Shown: positions 17,339 to 26,877 of the stretch, one piece after another
Layout of the letters: each line of letters starts with the position of its first letter
How positions within the stretch are numbered: the first letter of the stretch is position 1
NCBI GenBank assembly: GCA_017546125.1
Contig: JAFYXO010000039.1
Location: 1-64,000 of the forward strand
From: Bacteroidales bacterium
Lineage (GTDB): Bacteria; Bacteroidota; Bacteroidia; Bacteroidales; UBA932
Direction: 5' to 3'
Length of the DNA: 64,000 bases
Translations under genes and position numbers: made by a program
Notes under the pieces: generated by a model
The model's database searches: none
Told to the model about the DNA's origin: nothing
Seen by the model: only the letters and a program-made list of their open reading frames with translations

Positions 17339-19105
17339 CTATTTCTTCATGTTGTAATCGTAGAAACCAAACACCTCTGTCGAGACCTCTCCCAACCATC
17401 CGCTCTTGGTATTTACACCTACTTGTACTTTGACAAAGTCTATATACTTCAAGTCTATAGGCTTACATTCGAAGTCGATGGCATTTGAGATTTTGAAGTG
17501 GTTGGCATTGGCGGCGGCTCCTGCATTGGATTCATTGGTAAGACGGTCTATCGGGCTGAAATTATCGGCATAACCCCAGTCATACTCCACATTGACCCAA
17601 TAGGAACCTTTGCCTGATGCATCGTAATTGCGGGCTTTAAGACAAGTGCCTGTGAGAGTATAACTGTCCTCTTCAACCCAAAGTGGATAATAATAATCCT
17701 GATTGTGATACACTTTCAAATAATCAATTTCACCTCTCTTACCCATATTATCTGCCCACTGCACAGGCATACCCGGGCCACTCGGACGATAGTAAGTCAC
17801 AGCATAGTTCTGAATAGTTTCAGATTTACCAGTTTCCGAACCGGCAAGTTCGAACCATGTATCATCCGGAAGACCATTGCCGTTCTCATCCTGCATCACC
17901 CATACTATACCAGGTTCAGAAGAGCCATTAAAGGAGTTCCCAAGAATCCCCAAATCGTAATCACCGGAGTTGTCAATACTATGGTCAAACCCAACAATAA
18001 TGTATCCACCGAAGCCACCAAGCGAAACCCAGTTAGGGCTTGGTCTACCATTCTTATCCAATGCACTCATCCTCGCCTCTGCATATGCTATAGCAGTCTC
18101 TTGTGTTGTCTGTGACCCGTCAAAACCACCGGTTTTAAGTTCGTTAATAAACTGTCCTGGTGCCGGAGTGTATTCGTATACTTTATTCCAATCAGGGGAT
18201 GAACCGGCTGTTCCAGCTCTGTAGAAAGCACCTTCTGCAAAAACTGTCACTATAAATTCACGGCGTAGTGTTATCTTTTGCTCACCTTTATATAGAGATG
18301 CATTACCTACAACTTTATATTCCCCCTCATCGGAAGCCTGGAAGACAAAGGATTGGGTACCGGACTGCTCCTGGGCACTATCTCCTACTGTCCAGACGAA
18401 GTCGACACCTGTCGTATCTCCCACTTTGACAGGTGAGATCAGAAGGCGTCTCTGCGATACAGTGTGAAACTCCGATGAAGCAAATTCCCACTCAAAAGGG
18501 ATATCAGCAGGATCCACCACTTTGACCAGTACCTGATCAGAAGAGGAGCCATCCTCATTGGTCGCAGCAGCTATAATAGTATAATCACCGCACTCTTGTG
18601 CAGTGAATTTATAGGTACTATCGGTGGAAACCTCCGCACCATTACAGCTCCATACAAGAGTAGTTTCCAAAGAGTTTTCCTTTATTGTAGCAACAAAATC
18701 AACCTCTGCCCCTTGGGTTATAAGGAGAGATTTGCTTCCGGCAATGGAAACAAAAGGGATCTCCAAATCTATCACATCTACACGAATCTCCTCCAAATCC
18801 TGACCCACCTCATTCGTTACAGTGAGGGTAATGAAGTATTGACCCACCTCTTCCCTCATAAAATGGAGAGAGGGAGATGACCCTATCACCTCCCCCGAAA
18901 GGGTCCATTTATATTCCGCCTCTTCTGCCGATTCATACTCCGGCGCGATAACCAGATCCCTTCCTGTTTTTATGGTATAGATACCCGTCTCACTATCCAA
19001 AATAATGTTTGGAGCAGTGATTACCCCACTCCTGTTGCAGGAGGGGGCAAACACTACGACCACACTCATTAATAATAAAAGCCTTAAAATTTTATCTGTT
19101 TTCAT
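17339..19105 (-). CDS. PKD-repeat surface lipoprotein of the B12 operon
   Basis: 588 aa with lipobox APSC (C23). Three PKD-like immunoglobulin modules (about 30-115, 115-200 and 205-290; EYKWTLSG..., TTLVWSCNGAE..., VDFVWTVGD...) lead to a 290-residue C-terminal domain. That domain has many aromatics and an EF-hand-like DENGNGLPDD loop that could bind calcium, and FAELAG-like WFELAGSE next to it. It sits 6 bp upstream of btuG in the riboswitch operon. It is probably an accessory corrinoid-binding or surface-tethering protein like those of other Bacteroidota B12 loci (inference). Confidence 0.65.
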   Translation of the reverse strand: MKTDKILRLLLLMSVVVVFAPSCNRSGVITAPNIILDSETGIYTIKTGRDLVIAPEYESAEEAEYKWTLSGEVIGSSPSLHFMREEVGQYFITLTVTNEVGQDLEEIRVDVIDLEIPFVSIAGSKSLLITQGAEVDFVATIKENSLETTLVWSCNGAEVSTDSTYKFTAQECGDYTIIAAATNEDGSSSDQVLVKVVDPADIPFEWEFASSEFHTVSQRRLLISPVKVGDTTGVDFVWTVGDSAQEQSGTQSFVFQASDEGEYKVVGNASLYKGEQKITLRREFIVTVFAEGAFYRAGTAGSSPDWNKVYEYTPAPGQFINELKTGGFDGSQTTQETAIAYAEARMSALDKNGRPSPNWVSLGGFGGYIIVGFDHSIDNSGDYDLGILGNSFNGSSEPGIVWVMQDENGNGLPDDTWFELAGSETGKSETIQNYAVTYYRPSGPGMPVQWADNMGKRGEIDYLKVYHNQDYYYPLWVEEDSYTLTGTCLKARNYDASGKGSYWVNVEYDWGYADNFSPIDRLTNESNAGAAANANHFKISNAIDFECKPIDLKYIDFVKVQVGVNTKSGWLGEVSTEVFGFYDYNMKK

Positions 19106-19114
19106 AAAAAGAGA

Positions 19115-20812
19115 TTATTTATTTGCAGGAAAACGGACCGCTACATCATCGTAGGCAAAGTATGCAGGGATCACATTTCCATATATGCCATACCCGTTAT
19201 CACAGGCAACAAGATTAAACTCAACTCTAACCACCTCACCCAACACAGACAAATCCCATTTCGTCCAATCTGTAATCATCCTTTTACCTGTATTCAAAAG
19301 GTAAAACTCTGTTGATGTTGGCTCTGTATCTTCAAATGAATCATACCCATAAGCAACTATCTTAAAAGTGCTCTCATCGGTATATTGATACGACCCACCA
19401 AAATCACATTCTCCACTAATCAGCACAGCATATGCATAAGTGGTATTGGTAACATACATATGGTCTATAACCCTAGGCTGCTCATCATAGAACTGAATTC
19501 CAGGAAGCACACCTTCTGGAGAGTACATAGTAGCATATTCGTCGGGGTCCAAATAACCATATTGGGTACAGAAATTCTTGGAACCATTTGCTCCTCCAGT
19601 GACATTGAAAGCTTCCAAATCACGCATAAATAAATTTGAGGGTTCATCACCTTCAGCTTTGATATCATTACCTACATAGTTTGAAATACCGGCATGACCT
19701 GAGATGCCCCACCAAGATGGTATTGTAGGTTTTACAAAGGCAAGTTCGGTGTTATTTTCATCGTACCACTCATAAGAACCGTGACCGCTACCATATCGAG
19801 TATCAGTTGGAATATAGTCAGACCATTTCTCAACAAACTTGGTCTCCTCATAAAAGCCCATAGCATAATTGAATGTACACTCATAAGATTCAAACTTCGC
19901 ATCGGCATCCTCGAATGTAAGGGTTCTCAATGTATACAAGTCTTCAGCCTTAATCTCCTGTGAAATACGATAAGTACATCCGGCCTCAAGTGTTTTGGAC
20001 GGATAAGTGTATGATGCACGACCTACCTCCACACCGTTTCCATCTTCAAATACATATGTAATATTAAGTGCGCCTGTGGTGACTGGGTAAGTGACAGCAA
20101 CAGCCCAGATCTCCTCATCTGATGATTCAGTCAGATAAACTGGAGTTGGTGATGACTCATACTCCTCAGAGCTGCTATTATACACTTGGAAGAGTTCTAT
20201 AGTATTGGCACTTGACAATTCAGGTACATCCTCCAATACTGAATAATTTGAGAATGTCTTATTTGCAGAGTTGAAATCAGCCATACCTACGATATCATTT
20301 TCTGCTGATATAATTACTTTTGAAACCAAAAGATTTTCAATTGAACTATATGTATTGAGCCAAATGTATGAAGACAAGTGTTCGAGTGTGAAGGTACCAT
20401 TCTCCTCAACTTCTCCATAACCAAGTTCACAGTTGACACCCAACTCACTCGCCAAGCCACTTTGAAGAGATGGGATTATTGCATCCTCTGCAGTCAAACC
20501 TCCATAATAAACTTTCGCGTCTGAAGTAAGAGTCCCTGAAGTGAAAGCGAACTCAGCGGTATTACCACCAGCTTGTGCTGCTGTTAGGGGTTCACTATAA
20601 TTGCCGCCAACACATATCACATCCCCCTCACTCCATAGGAAAGGGATAGTGTTTGCATCAGGTGTCCCAAAAGCGGTTTTTGTCTGGGCATCGCTGTGGC
20701 CCACCAGGGTGAAGCCGTCACCAAGATCTGCAGGAGAGTCGATTTCGTGTTGCTGACAAGCTGTCAAAAGGAACATTGCGCTGACAAGCGCGAAAAAGAT
20801 ATTTTTTTTCAT
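19115..20812 (-). CDS. Fimbrillin-like / DUF4465 fusion lipoprotein of the B12 operon
   Basis: 565 aa with lipobox LTAC (C19). Residues about 45-290 resemble the Mfa-like/fimbrillin fold of Bacteroidota (TKTAFG ... LWSEGDVICVGG ... TFTLEHLSSYIWL). Residues about 298-565 match DUF4465: RTLTFEDADAKFES, WWGISGHAGISNYVG, MYVTNTTYAYAVL, TKWDLSVLGEVVRVEFNL, and a closing PAYFAYDDVAV. DUF4465 proteins recur in riboswitch-controlled B12 loci and some may bind corrinoids; I am not certain of this member. It starts 40 bp after the small leading gene and ends 9 bp before the PKD lipoprotein. Confidence 0.7.
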   Translation of the reverse strand: MKKNIFFALVSAMFLLTACQQHEIDSPADLGDGFTLVGHSDAQTKTAFGTPDANTIPFLWSEGDVICVGGNYSEPLTAAQAGGNTAEFAFTSGTLTSDAKVYYGGLTAEDAIIPSLQSGLASELGVNCELGYGEVEENGTFTLEHLSSYIWLNTYSSIENLLVSKVIISAENDIVGMADFNSANKTFSNYSVLEDVPELSSANTIELFQVYNSSSEEYESSPTPVYLTESSDEEIWAVAVTYPVTTGALNITYVFEDGNGVEVGRASYTYPSKTLEAGCTYRISQEIKAEDLYTLRTLTFEDADAKFESYECTFNYAMGFYEETKFVEKWSDYIPTDTRYGSGHGSYEWYDENNTELAFVKPTIPSWWGISGHAGISNYVGNDIKAEGDEPSNLFMRDLEAFNVTGGANGSKNFCTQYGYLDPDEYATMYSPEGVLPGIQFYDEQPRVIDHMYVTNTTYAYAVLISGECDFGGSYQYTDESTFKIVAYGYDSFEDTEPTSTEFYLLNTGKRMITDWTKWDLSVLGEVVRVEFNLVACDNGYGIYGNVIPAYFAYDDVAVRFPANK

Positions 20813-20852
20813 TGTTTTAATCGTGTTTGAAGGTTTGTAATTCCGTTATCTG

Positions 20853-20981
20853 TTACCACTCTGACCAGCCTGATGAGCCGGCACCTGAGCCATCTGCAGG
20901 ATCGCCCGACGATGCAAAACCAGATTCCACGATTAGTTCCGAGACCTCAATTAGAGGTGATTGATAGATTTCCTTTTCCAT
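20853..20981 (-). CDS. 42-residue peptide leading the B12 operon
   Basis: Starts at the ATG at 20981 with GAAGAG just upstream; the frame is open for 34 more codons, but those lie in the riboswitch leader. Sequence type: charged start, YQSPLIEVSELIVESGF, then a tail rich in Gly, Ser and Asp and ending in Trp (SSGWSEW). Short proteins of this pattern (Y-x-x-P-x-x-E-V-x-E plus a glycine-rich tail) often precede lipoprotein or fimbrillin genes in Bacteroidota; their role is not known. It is the first reading frame after the riboswitch. Confidence 0.6.
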   Translation of the reverse strand: MEKEIYQSPLIEVSELIVESGFASSGDPADGSGAGSSGWSEW

Positions 20982-21190
20982 CTCTTCAATTATTTTTAAG
21001 TTAGTATTAGTGATTCGTCCGCCACCGACTAACACCGACAGGAGATTGGAAAAATTAGATTTGACTTGAATATACGACAGCACTTATACGCACGTGTGAC
21101 AACAATAGCAGATGCTACTTTGCAACTATTACACTTAAGATGGCTGAACGCTTCAGTAAATCATCATAAGACCCGACTCCCGCAGGTTTT

Positions 21191-21370
21191 GTCTATAACT
21201 GCAACGGCAGGTCTTCTGACTTATTCCATTTTGGCGCCTTCCCAATCCGAAGATCAGTGGCAAAGAGTGCCAAAACATAATTGGAACTTACAGCAGCGGG
21301 AACTGTCCAGGATTCTCACCTGATTCCCTTTTAATCCGTCCCAGTGGGTACCGGGTCAGGAACCAATTGC
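21191..21370 (-). promoter_or_regulatory. Cobalamin (AdoCbl) riboswitch
   Basis: Read on the minus strand, the conserved Cbl core is plain: GGGAATCAGGTGAGAATCC, then CTGGACAGTTCCCGCTGCTG, and after a variable arm the B12 box AAGTCAGAAGACCTGCCG. The RNA is expected to fold on binding adenosylcobalamin and shut off the operon. The element starts just below the promoter (21376-21406) and is followed by a leader of about 200 bases before the first gene; the switching platform is not obvious, and inhibition of translation or termination both remain possible. Confidence 0.93.
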
Positions 21371-21375
21371 TGAAG

Positions 21376-21406
21376 CAAAGGTAGAGAGATTTTTTATAGC
21401 TCCAAA
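21376..21406 (-). promoter_or_regulatory. Promoter of the B12 operon
   Basis: Minus-strand TTTG (21403-21406), 19 bp, TACCTTTG (21376-21383), an exact consensus match. Transcription should begin near 21369, right at the start of the riboswitch. Confidence 0.8.
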
Positions 21407-21466
21407 TTTTTTCGTACCTTGGCGAGGAAATTGCATTTGATTTATCCGAAATTTAACAATTGAAAT

Positions 21467-22078
21467 ATGAACTCATACCTACATTTTTTTGACCGTTCTT
21501 ACGGATATTCGAGGGCGATTGTCGCTGCTCTTGTGGGACTTGTACTTGTGATATGGCCCGACACTGCTGTTAAGTCCATTGTGATTGTCATCGGGTCAGT
21601 CCTCCTGCTGCTGGGTGCTGTAACAATGATATTCTCAAAAAGGCCGGAGGAGGACCGCAACCGCTCCATCCTCTCAATCAATGGCGCCATAACCCTTATC
21701 TTCGGTTTGGTTCTTGTCGTGTTCCCCGCTTTCTTCGTCGGGATCATCATGTTCCTTTTCGGAGCAATACTTCTGATTGTCGGGATCAGCGAAGTGGCTG
21801 CACTCCTCTCAGCGCGCAATGAAACAAACGCCCCTTTATCGCTTGTGGCTGGTCCAATAATCACCACTTTGTGCGGTGTTGTAATCTTTTTCAACCCTTT
21901 CAGCACGATGGAGTGGCTTTTTGTTTTCTTCGGAATATCTTTGCTTGTCTACTCTTTGACCGAGTTCATTTCCACTAATAAGCTTCGCAAGATCTACAAG
22001 GATATGGCGGACACCAAAGCGAGTACCGGCAATTTGATCCAGGACGTGGAATACGAAGAGGTAGAAGAGGAAAAATAA
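21467..22078 (+). CDS. HdeD-like DUF308 membrane protein
   Basis: 203 aa with six hydrophobic helices in three pairs and a charged C-terminal tail (EEVEEEK). Glycine-rich helix starts such as RAIVAALVGLVLVIWPD and GAITLIFGLVLVVFP are typical of the HdeD/DUF308 family, which includes an acid-stress protein of E. coli. Function here is unknown. It is divergent from the B12 promoter and shares its intergenic region. Confidence 0.7.
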   Translation: MNSYLHFFDRSYGYSRAIVAALVGLVLVIWPDTAVKSIVIVIGSVLLLLGAVTMIFSKRPEEDRNRSILSINGAITLIFGLVLVVFPAFFVGIIMFLFGAILLIVGISEVAALLSARNETNAPLSLVAGPIITTLCGVVIFFNPFSTMEWLFVFFGISLLVYSLTEFISTNKLRKIYKDMADTKASTGNLIQDVEYEEVEEEK

Positions 22079-22079
22079 G

Positions 22080-22151
22080 TACGCCCGTGGGGAATCGAAC
22101 CCCAACCTAAAGAACCGGAATCTTCAATTCTATCCATTAAACTACGGGCGC
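22080..22151 (-). tRNA. tRNA-Arg (anticodon CCG)
   Basis: 72-base cloverleaf on the minus strand: acceptor GCGCCCG/CGGGCGT (first pair G-T), anticodon stem GAAGA/TCTTT with loop TTCCGGT giving CCG, T arm TGGGG/CCCCA with loop TTCGATT, discriminator A. It starts 20 bases after a TATATTTG box (22171-22178) and converges on the DUF308 gene, which stops one base before it. Confidence 0.92.
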
Positions 22152-22190
22152 AGAATCAGATTTGAGAATGCAAATATAATTGTTTTTATA

Positions 22191-23051
22191 ATGACTGCAT
22201 ATGTTTTCCCGGGACAAGGGTCCCAATTCACAGGGATGGGCAAAGAGCTTTACGACTCTAACCCAAAAGTGAAAGAGCTGTTTGAAAAAGCGAATGAGAT
22301 CCTAGGATTTCGAATTACAGATATTATGTTTGAAGGGTCAGCAGAAGATTTGAAGCAGACCAAAGTGACCCAACCTGCAGTGTTTCTCCACTCTGTGGCA
22401 GAGGCATTGACACTCGAAGAGTTCAAACCCGACATGGTGGCGGGGCACTCCCTTGGAGAGTTCTCTGCACTTGTGGCAGCGGGTGCCATTGCATTTGAAG
22501 ATGGACTCAAACTTGTCTATGCCCGCGCAATGGCAATGCAAAAGGCTTGTGAACTCACCCCTTCGACAATGGCAGCGGTACTCGGACTGGATGATGCTAA
22601 GGTAGAGGGGGTTTGCGAGAATTTTGAGGGCGTGGTCCCTGCAAATTACAATTGCCCCGGGCAATTGGTTATCTCCGGTCCTATCGACACCATCAAGGAT
22701 GCCTGCAAGGCAATGAAAGAGGCTGGTGCAAAAAGAGCTCTCCCACTCCCTGTCGGAGGTGCATTCCACTCCCCTCTAATGGAGCCTGCCCGTCAGGAGC
22801 TCGCTGAGGCTATCGAAAAAACAGAATTCCGCACCCCAATCTGCCCAATCTACCAGAACGTAGATGCCCTCCCACACACATCTCCACAAGAAATCAAGGA
22901 TAATCTGCTCAAGCAGCTGACCTCCCCTGTCAGATGGACACAAACCGTTTTGAATATGACCCAAGATGGCGCCAAAAAGTTCGCAGAATTGGGCCCAGGA
23001 AGCGTTTTGGAAGGGTTAATAAAAAAATGTAACCCAGAAGCACTTTTTTAA
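22191..23051 (+). CDS. fabD: Malonyl-CoA:ACP transacylase
   Basis: 286 aa. GQGSQ near the start, catalytic S87 in GHSLGE and H193 in AFHSPLM, as in FabD. It loads malonyl groups onto acyl carrier protein for the type II fatty acid pathway, whose other genes lie at 31658-35967. Stands alone, downstream of tRNA-Arg on the other strand and 72 bp before nifJ. Confidence 0.93.
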   Translation: MTAYVFPGQGSQFTGMGKELYDSNPKVKELFEKANEILGFRITDIMFEGSAEDLKQTKVTQPAVFLHSVAEALTLEEFKPDMVAGHSLGEFSALVAAGAIAFEDGLKLVYARAMAMQKACELTPSTMAAVLGLDDAKVEGVCENFEGVVPANYNCPGQLVISGPIDTIKDACKAMKEAGAKRALPLPVGGAFHSPLMEPARQELAEAIEKTEFRTPICPIYQNVDALPHTSPQEIKDNLLKQLTSPVRWTQTVLNMTQDGAKKFAELGPGSVLEGLIKKCNPEALF

Positions 23052-23063
23052 CTCTTTTTTATG

Positions 23064-23071
23064 TACCTTTG
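23064..23071 (+). promoter_or_regulatory. Candidate -7 box of nifJ
   Basis: TACCTTTG 52 bp before the nifJ ATG matches TAnnTTTG. No good TTTG lies 19-20 bp upstream, so the promoter is only partial by sequence. Confidence 0.4.
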
Positions 23072-23123
23072 CCCGATATTGTACACGAATCATTCAAAAA
23101 TTAATTTATAATACGAAAATATA

Positions 23124-26100
23124 ATGGCTAAAGAGAAGACATTTATTACCTGCGATGGTAACTATGCAGCTGCATATGCTGCATATTTGTTCAGTGAACA
23201 TGCTGCCATCTACCCTATCACCCCTTCTTCAACTATGGCTGAGCTTGTTGACGAATGGGCTGCTTTCGGAAAGAAAAACATCTTCGGTCAAACTGTAAAA
23301 GTTACCGAGATGCAAAGTGAAGGTGGTGCAGCCGGCGCTGTTCACGGTTCACTTCAGGCTGGTGCCCTTACCACCACATTCACAGCATCACAAGGTTTGC
23401 TCCTTATGATCCCGAATATGTACAAAATCGCAGGAGAAATGCTTCCTACGGTATTCCACGTATCAGCTCGTGCACTTGCTGCACAAGCTCTTTCTATTTT
23501 TGGTGACCACCAGGACGTAATGGCTTGCCGTCAGACCGGTTTTGCTATGCTTGCTTCTTCAAGCGTACAAGAGGCTATGGACCTAGGTGCTGTAGCTCAC
23601 CTTTCTACCATCAAATCAAGCATTCCATTCGTTCACTTCTTCGATGGTTTCCGTACATCACATGAGATCCAGAAGATCGAACTTCTTGATCCAGAAGATT
23701 TGAAGAAAATGGTTAGTGAGAAATCACTTGCAAAATTCCGTGAAAGAGCTCTTAACCCTAACAAACCTGTAACTCGTGGTACAGCTCAAAACCCTGACGT
23801 ATACTTCCAGGCACGTGAGGCTTCTAACCCTTACTACACATCAGTTCCTGATATCGTAGCTCGTTATATGGGTGAGATCTCTGAGCTAACCGGCCGTCAC
23901 TATCTACCTTTCGACTACTATGGTGATCCAAACGCAAGAAACATCATCATCGCTATGGGTTCAGTAACTGAAACCATCAAAGAGGTAGTTGACAAACTTA
24001 TGTCACAAGGTGAGAAAGTGGGTGTTATCAACGTACGCCTATACAGACCTTTCTCTGCTAAATATTTCCTAAGAGTTCTTCCTAAGAGCGTTAAGAGAAT
24101 CGCTGTTCTTGACCGCACCAAAGAGCCAGGTTCAGTTGGTGAGCCTCTATATTTGGATATCAAATCTGTACTTGCAGAAAAAGGTGGCGACATGCCTCTT
24201 ATCGTAGGTGGCCGCTATGGTCTTTCATCTAAAGACACCACCCCTGCACAAATCCTTTCAGTATTTGAGAACCTTAAAGCAAAACAACCTAAGACCGACT
24301 TCACTATCGGTATCGTAGATGACGTAACCTTCAAGTCCCTACCTGCTAAAGAGGAGATCTCATTGGCTAAGAAAGGCACATATGAACTTAAATTCTACGG
24401 TCTTGGTTCAGACGGTACAGTAGGTGCCAACAAGAACACCATCAAGATTATCGGTGACAACACCAGCAAATATTGCCAGGCATACTTTGACTACGACTCT
24501 AAGAAATCAGGTGGATACACTTGCTCACACTTGAGATTCGGCGACGAGCCTATCACTTCACCTTATTTGGTTTCTACCCCTGACTTCGTTGCTTGCCACG
24601 TATATTCATACCTACGCAAATACGACGTACTAAAAGGTATCAAGAGAGGTGGTACATTCCTATTGAACTCACTCTGGAATGCAAAAGAGACAGCTGAAAG
24701 ACTTCCTGACCATATCAAACAAGTGGTAGCTCAAAACGACATCAAGATGTACGTTATCAACGCTACTAAGATCGCAGAAGAGATCGGTCTAGGTAACAGA
24801 ACCAACACTATCCTTCAGTCTGCATTCTTCAAAATCACCGGCATCATCCCTTACGAGCAAGCTGTAGCTTTGATGAAAAAAGCTATTGACAAATCTTATG
24901 GTAAGAAAGGTGAGAAGATCATTAACATGAACTACGCAGCTGTAGACAGAGGTGCTGAGTACGAACTTGTAGAGGCTCCAGTAGAGTGGAAAAACCTACA
25001 CTCTAAATTTACCCCTTCAAGCTTCGACCGTCTTGCTCCAGAATGGGTACGCAACGTAGCAGACGTAGTTAACGCTCAAAACGGTTATGATATCCCTGTA
25101 AGCGCATTCACCGGTGAATTTACAGATGGTACTATCCCTGCAGGTACAGCTGCTTACGAAAAACGTGGTGCTGCTTCACACGTACCTACTTGGATGTCTG
25201 AAAACTGTATCCAATGTAACCAATGTGCTTTTGTTTGTCCTCACGCAGCTATCCGTCCATTCCTAACTACTGACGAAGAACTTGCAAAAGTTCCTGCAGG
25301 TGTTAAGAGCAAGAAAGGTAACGCTGTATTCAAAGAGTACAACTTCACAATGCAGGTATCTGTAATGGACTGTACCGGTTGCGGCAACTGTGCTGACGTA
25401 TGTCCTGCTAAAGAGAAAGCTCTTGTGATGACTTCACTTGAAAGCCAGCTTGACCAACAACCTATCTTTGATTACCTACACTCACAAGTAGGCTACAAAG
25501 ACAACGTGGCTCCTAAAGCACAAAACGTTAAGAACTCTCAATTCGCACAACCTCTATTCGAGTACTCAGGTGCATGTGCAGGTTGCGGTGAGACTCCATA
25601 TATCAAAGCTATTTCACAACTTTATGGTGACAGAATGATGGTAGCTAACGCTACAGGATGTTCTTCTATCTATAGTGGTTCATTCCCTTCTTCACCTTAC
25701 TGTGTTGACAAAAACGGTAGAGGTCCGGCTTGGGCTAACTCACTATTCGAAGACAACGCTGAGTTCGGTCTTGGTATGAAAGTGGGTACTGAAACTATCC
25801 GTAACACTGTTGCAAAACTTATGATGGAAGGCCTTGAGTGCCCTCAATGCTCATCTGAGATGAAAGCTCTATTCTCTAAATGGCTAGAGAATAGATCAGA
25901 TGCTGCTGCTACCCGCGAAGTGGCTGATGCTCTTGTACCTATGATGGAAGCTTGCGGTTGCGACACTTGCAAAGCTCTTCTTGAGGTTAAAGACTACATC
26001 GCTGCACGCAGCCAATGGATCATCGGTGGTGACGGTTGGTCATACGATATCGGATACGGCGGACTTGACCACGTACTTGCTTCAGGTGAAAATGTAAACG

Positions 26101-26654
26101 TACTTGTTCTTGATACAGAGGTTTACTCTAACACCGGTGGACAGTCTTCTAAATCTACCCCTGCAGGAGCTGTTGCCAAATTTGCTACCTCAGGTAAGAA
26201 AGTACGTAAGAAAGACCTTGGTATGATGGCAATGAGCTACGGTTATGTATATGTAGCACAAGTAGCTATGGGTTCTAACCAGGCTCAATTCCTTAACGCA
26301 CTTAAAGAGGCTGAAGCTTACGACGGACCATCCCTAATCATTGCTTACGCACCATGTATCAACCACGGTCTAAGAAATGGTATGGGTAAGAGCCAATACG
26401 AAGAGAAACTTGCTGTAGAATGCGGCTACTGGCATCTATACAGATTCAATCCTACTCTTGCTGAAGAGGGTAAGAATCCATTCACTCTAGACAGCAAAGA
26501 GCCAGATTGGACCAAGTTCCAAGAGTTCATCAAAGGTGAGGTTCGTTACAGCTCTCTATCTAAGATGTTCCCTGCTGAGGCTGAAGAGCTATTCGCTAAG
26601 ACTGAAGAGTACGCAAAACTTCGCTACAACTCTTACAAGAAACTAGCTTTATAA
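23124..26654 (+). CDS. nifJ: Pyruvate:ferredoxin (flavodoxin) oxidoreductase, single-chain
   Basis: 1176 aa, the usual length of the single-chain homodimeric enzyme. It oxidises pyruvate with CoA to acetyl-CoA and CO2 and reduces ferredoxin, which can feed the RNF complex at 62257. Order: N-terminal thiamine-diphosphate-binding domain (about 1-250), domain II (about 260-400), gamma domain, two [4Fe-4S] ferredoxin motifs (CIQCNQCAFVCP about 695-706; CTGCGNCADVCP about 749-760), then the C-terminal domain with CAGCGE (about 816) and the TPP motif GDGWSYDIGYGGLD. Codon use is strongly biased, suggesting high expression, as in susC/susD and glyA. Confidence 0.96.
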   Translation: MAKEKTFITCDGNYAAAYAAYLFSEHAAIYPITPSSTMAELVDEWAAFGKKNIFGQTVKVTEMQSEGGAAGAVHGSLQAGALTTTFTASQGLLLMIPNMYKIAGEMLPTVFHVSARALAAQALSIFGDHQDVMACRQTGFAMLASSSVQEAMDLGAVAHLSTIKSSIPFVHFFDGFRTSHEIQKIELLDPEDLKKMVSEKSLAKFRERALNPNKPVTRGTAQNPDVYFQAREASNPYYTSVPDIVARYMGEISELTGRHYLPFDYYGDPNARNIIIAMGSVTETIKEVVDKLMSQGEKVGVINVRLYRPFSAKYFLRVLPKSVKRIAVLDRTKEPGSVGEPLYLDIKSVLAEKGGDMPLIVGGRYGLSSKDTTPAQILSVFENLKAKQPKTDFTIGIVDDVTFKSLPAKEEISLAKKGTYELKFYGLGSDGTVGANKNTIKIIGDNTSKYCQAYFDYDSKKSGGYTCSHLRFGDEPITSPYLVSTPDFVACHVYSYLRKYDVLKGIKRGGTFLLNSLWNAKETAERLPDHIKQVVAQNDIKMYVINATKIAEEIGLGNRTNTILQSAFFKITGIIPYEQAVALMKKAIDKSYGKKGEKIINMNYAAVDRGAEYELVEAPVEWKNLHSKFTPSSFDRLAPEWVRNVADVVNAQNGYDIPVSAFTGEFTDGTIPAGTAAYEKRGAASHVPTWMSENCIQCNQCAFVCPHAAIRPFLTTDEELAKVPAGVKSKKGNAVFKEYNFTMQVSVMDCTGCGNCADVCPAKEKALVMTSLESQLDQQPIFDYLHSQVGYKDNVAPKAQNVKNSQFAQPLFEYSGACAGCGETPYIKAISQLYGDRMMVANATGCSSIYSGSFPSSPYCVDKNGRGPAWANSLFEDNAEFGLGMKVGTETIRNTVAKLMMEGLECPQCSSEMKALFSKWLENRSDAAATREVADALVPMMEACGCDTCKALLEVKDYIAARSQWIIGGDGWSYDIGYGGLDHVLASGENVNVLVLDTEVYSNTGGQSSKSTPAGAVAKFATSGKKVRKKDLGMMAMSYGYVYVAQVAMGSNQAQFLNALKEAEAYDGPSLIIAYAPCINHGLRNGMGKSQYEEKLAVECGYWHLYRFNPTLAEEGKNPFTLDSKEPDWTKFQEFIKGEVRYSSLSKMFPAEAEELFAKTEEYAKLRYNSYKKLAL

Positions 26655-26691
26655 CATAGATATCCACTTAATAATTGATATCAAAACTGAA

Positions 26692-26720
26692 GGAGATGGC
26701 TAAAAAGTCATCTCCTTTTT
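26692..26720 (+). terminator. Terminator of nifJ
   Basis: GGAGATG (26692-26698) pairs with CATCTCC (26709-26715) around a TAAAAAG-type loop, followed by TTTTTG. Between this and susC (26721-26877) is an A/T-rich leader with TATTTTTG as a possible -7 box and no gene. Confidence 0.85.
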
Positions 26721-26877
26721 GTTTTTTCCATTGTCAAAAAGAAACTTTTTTTACTTTTTGCTTTCTTTTTGAATTTATTATTCTTATTTTTGTTAAAATC
26801 TTTCTTTGTGTAAAGAGGGATTACACTGAAACTAAAACCAATTTTTAAATATTATTAACCACAATCAAAATCTATCT

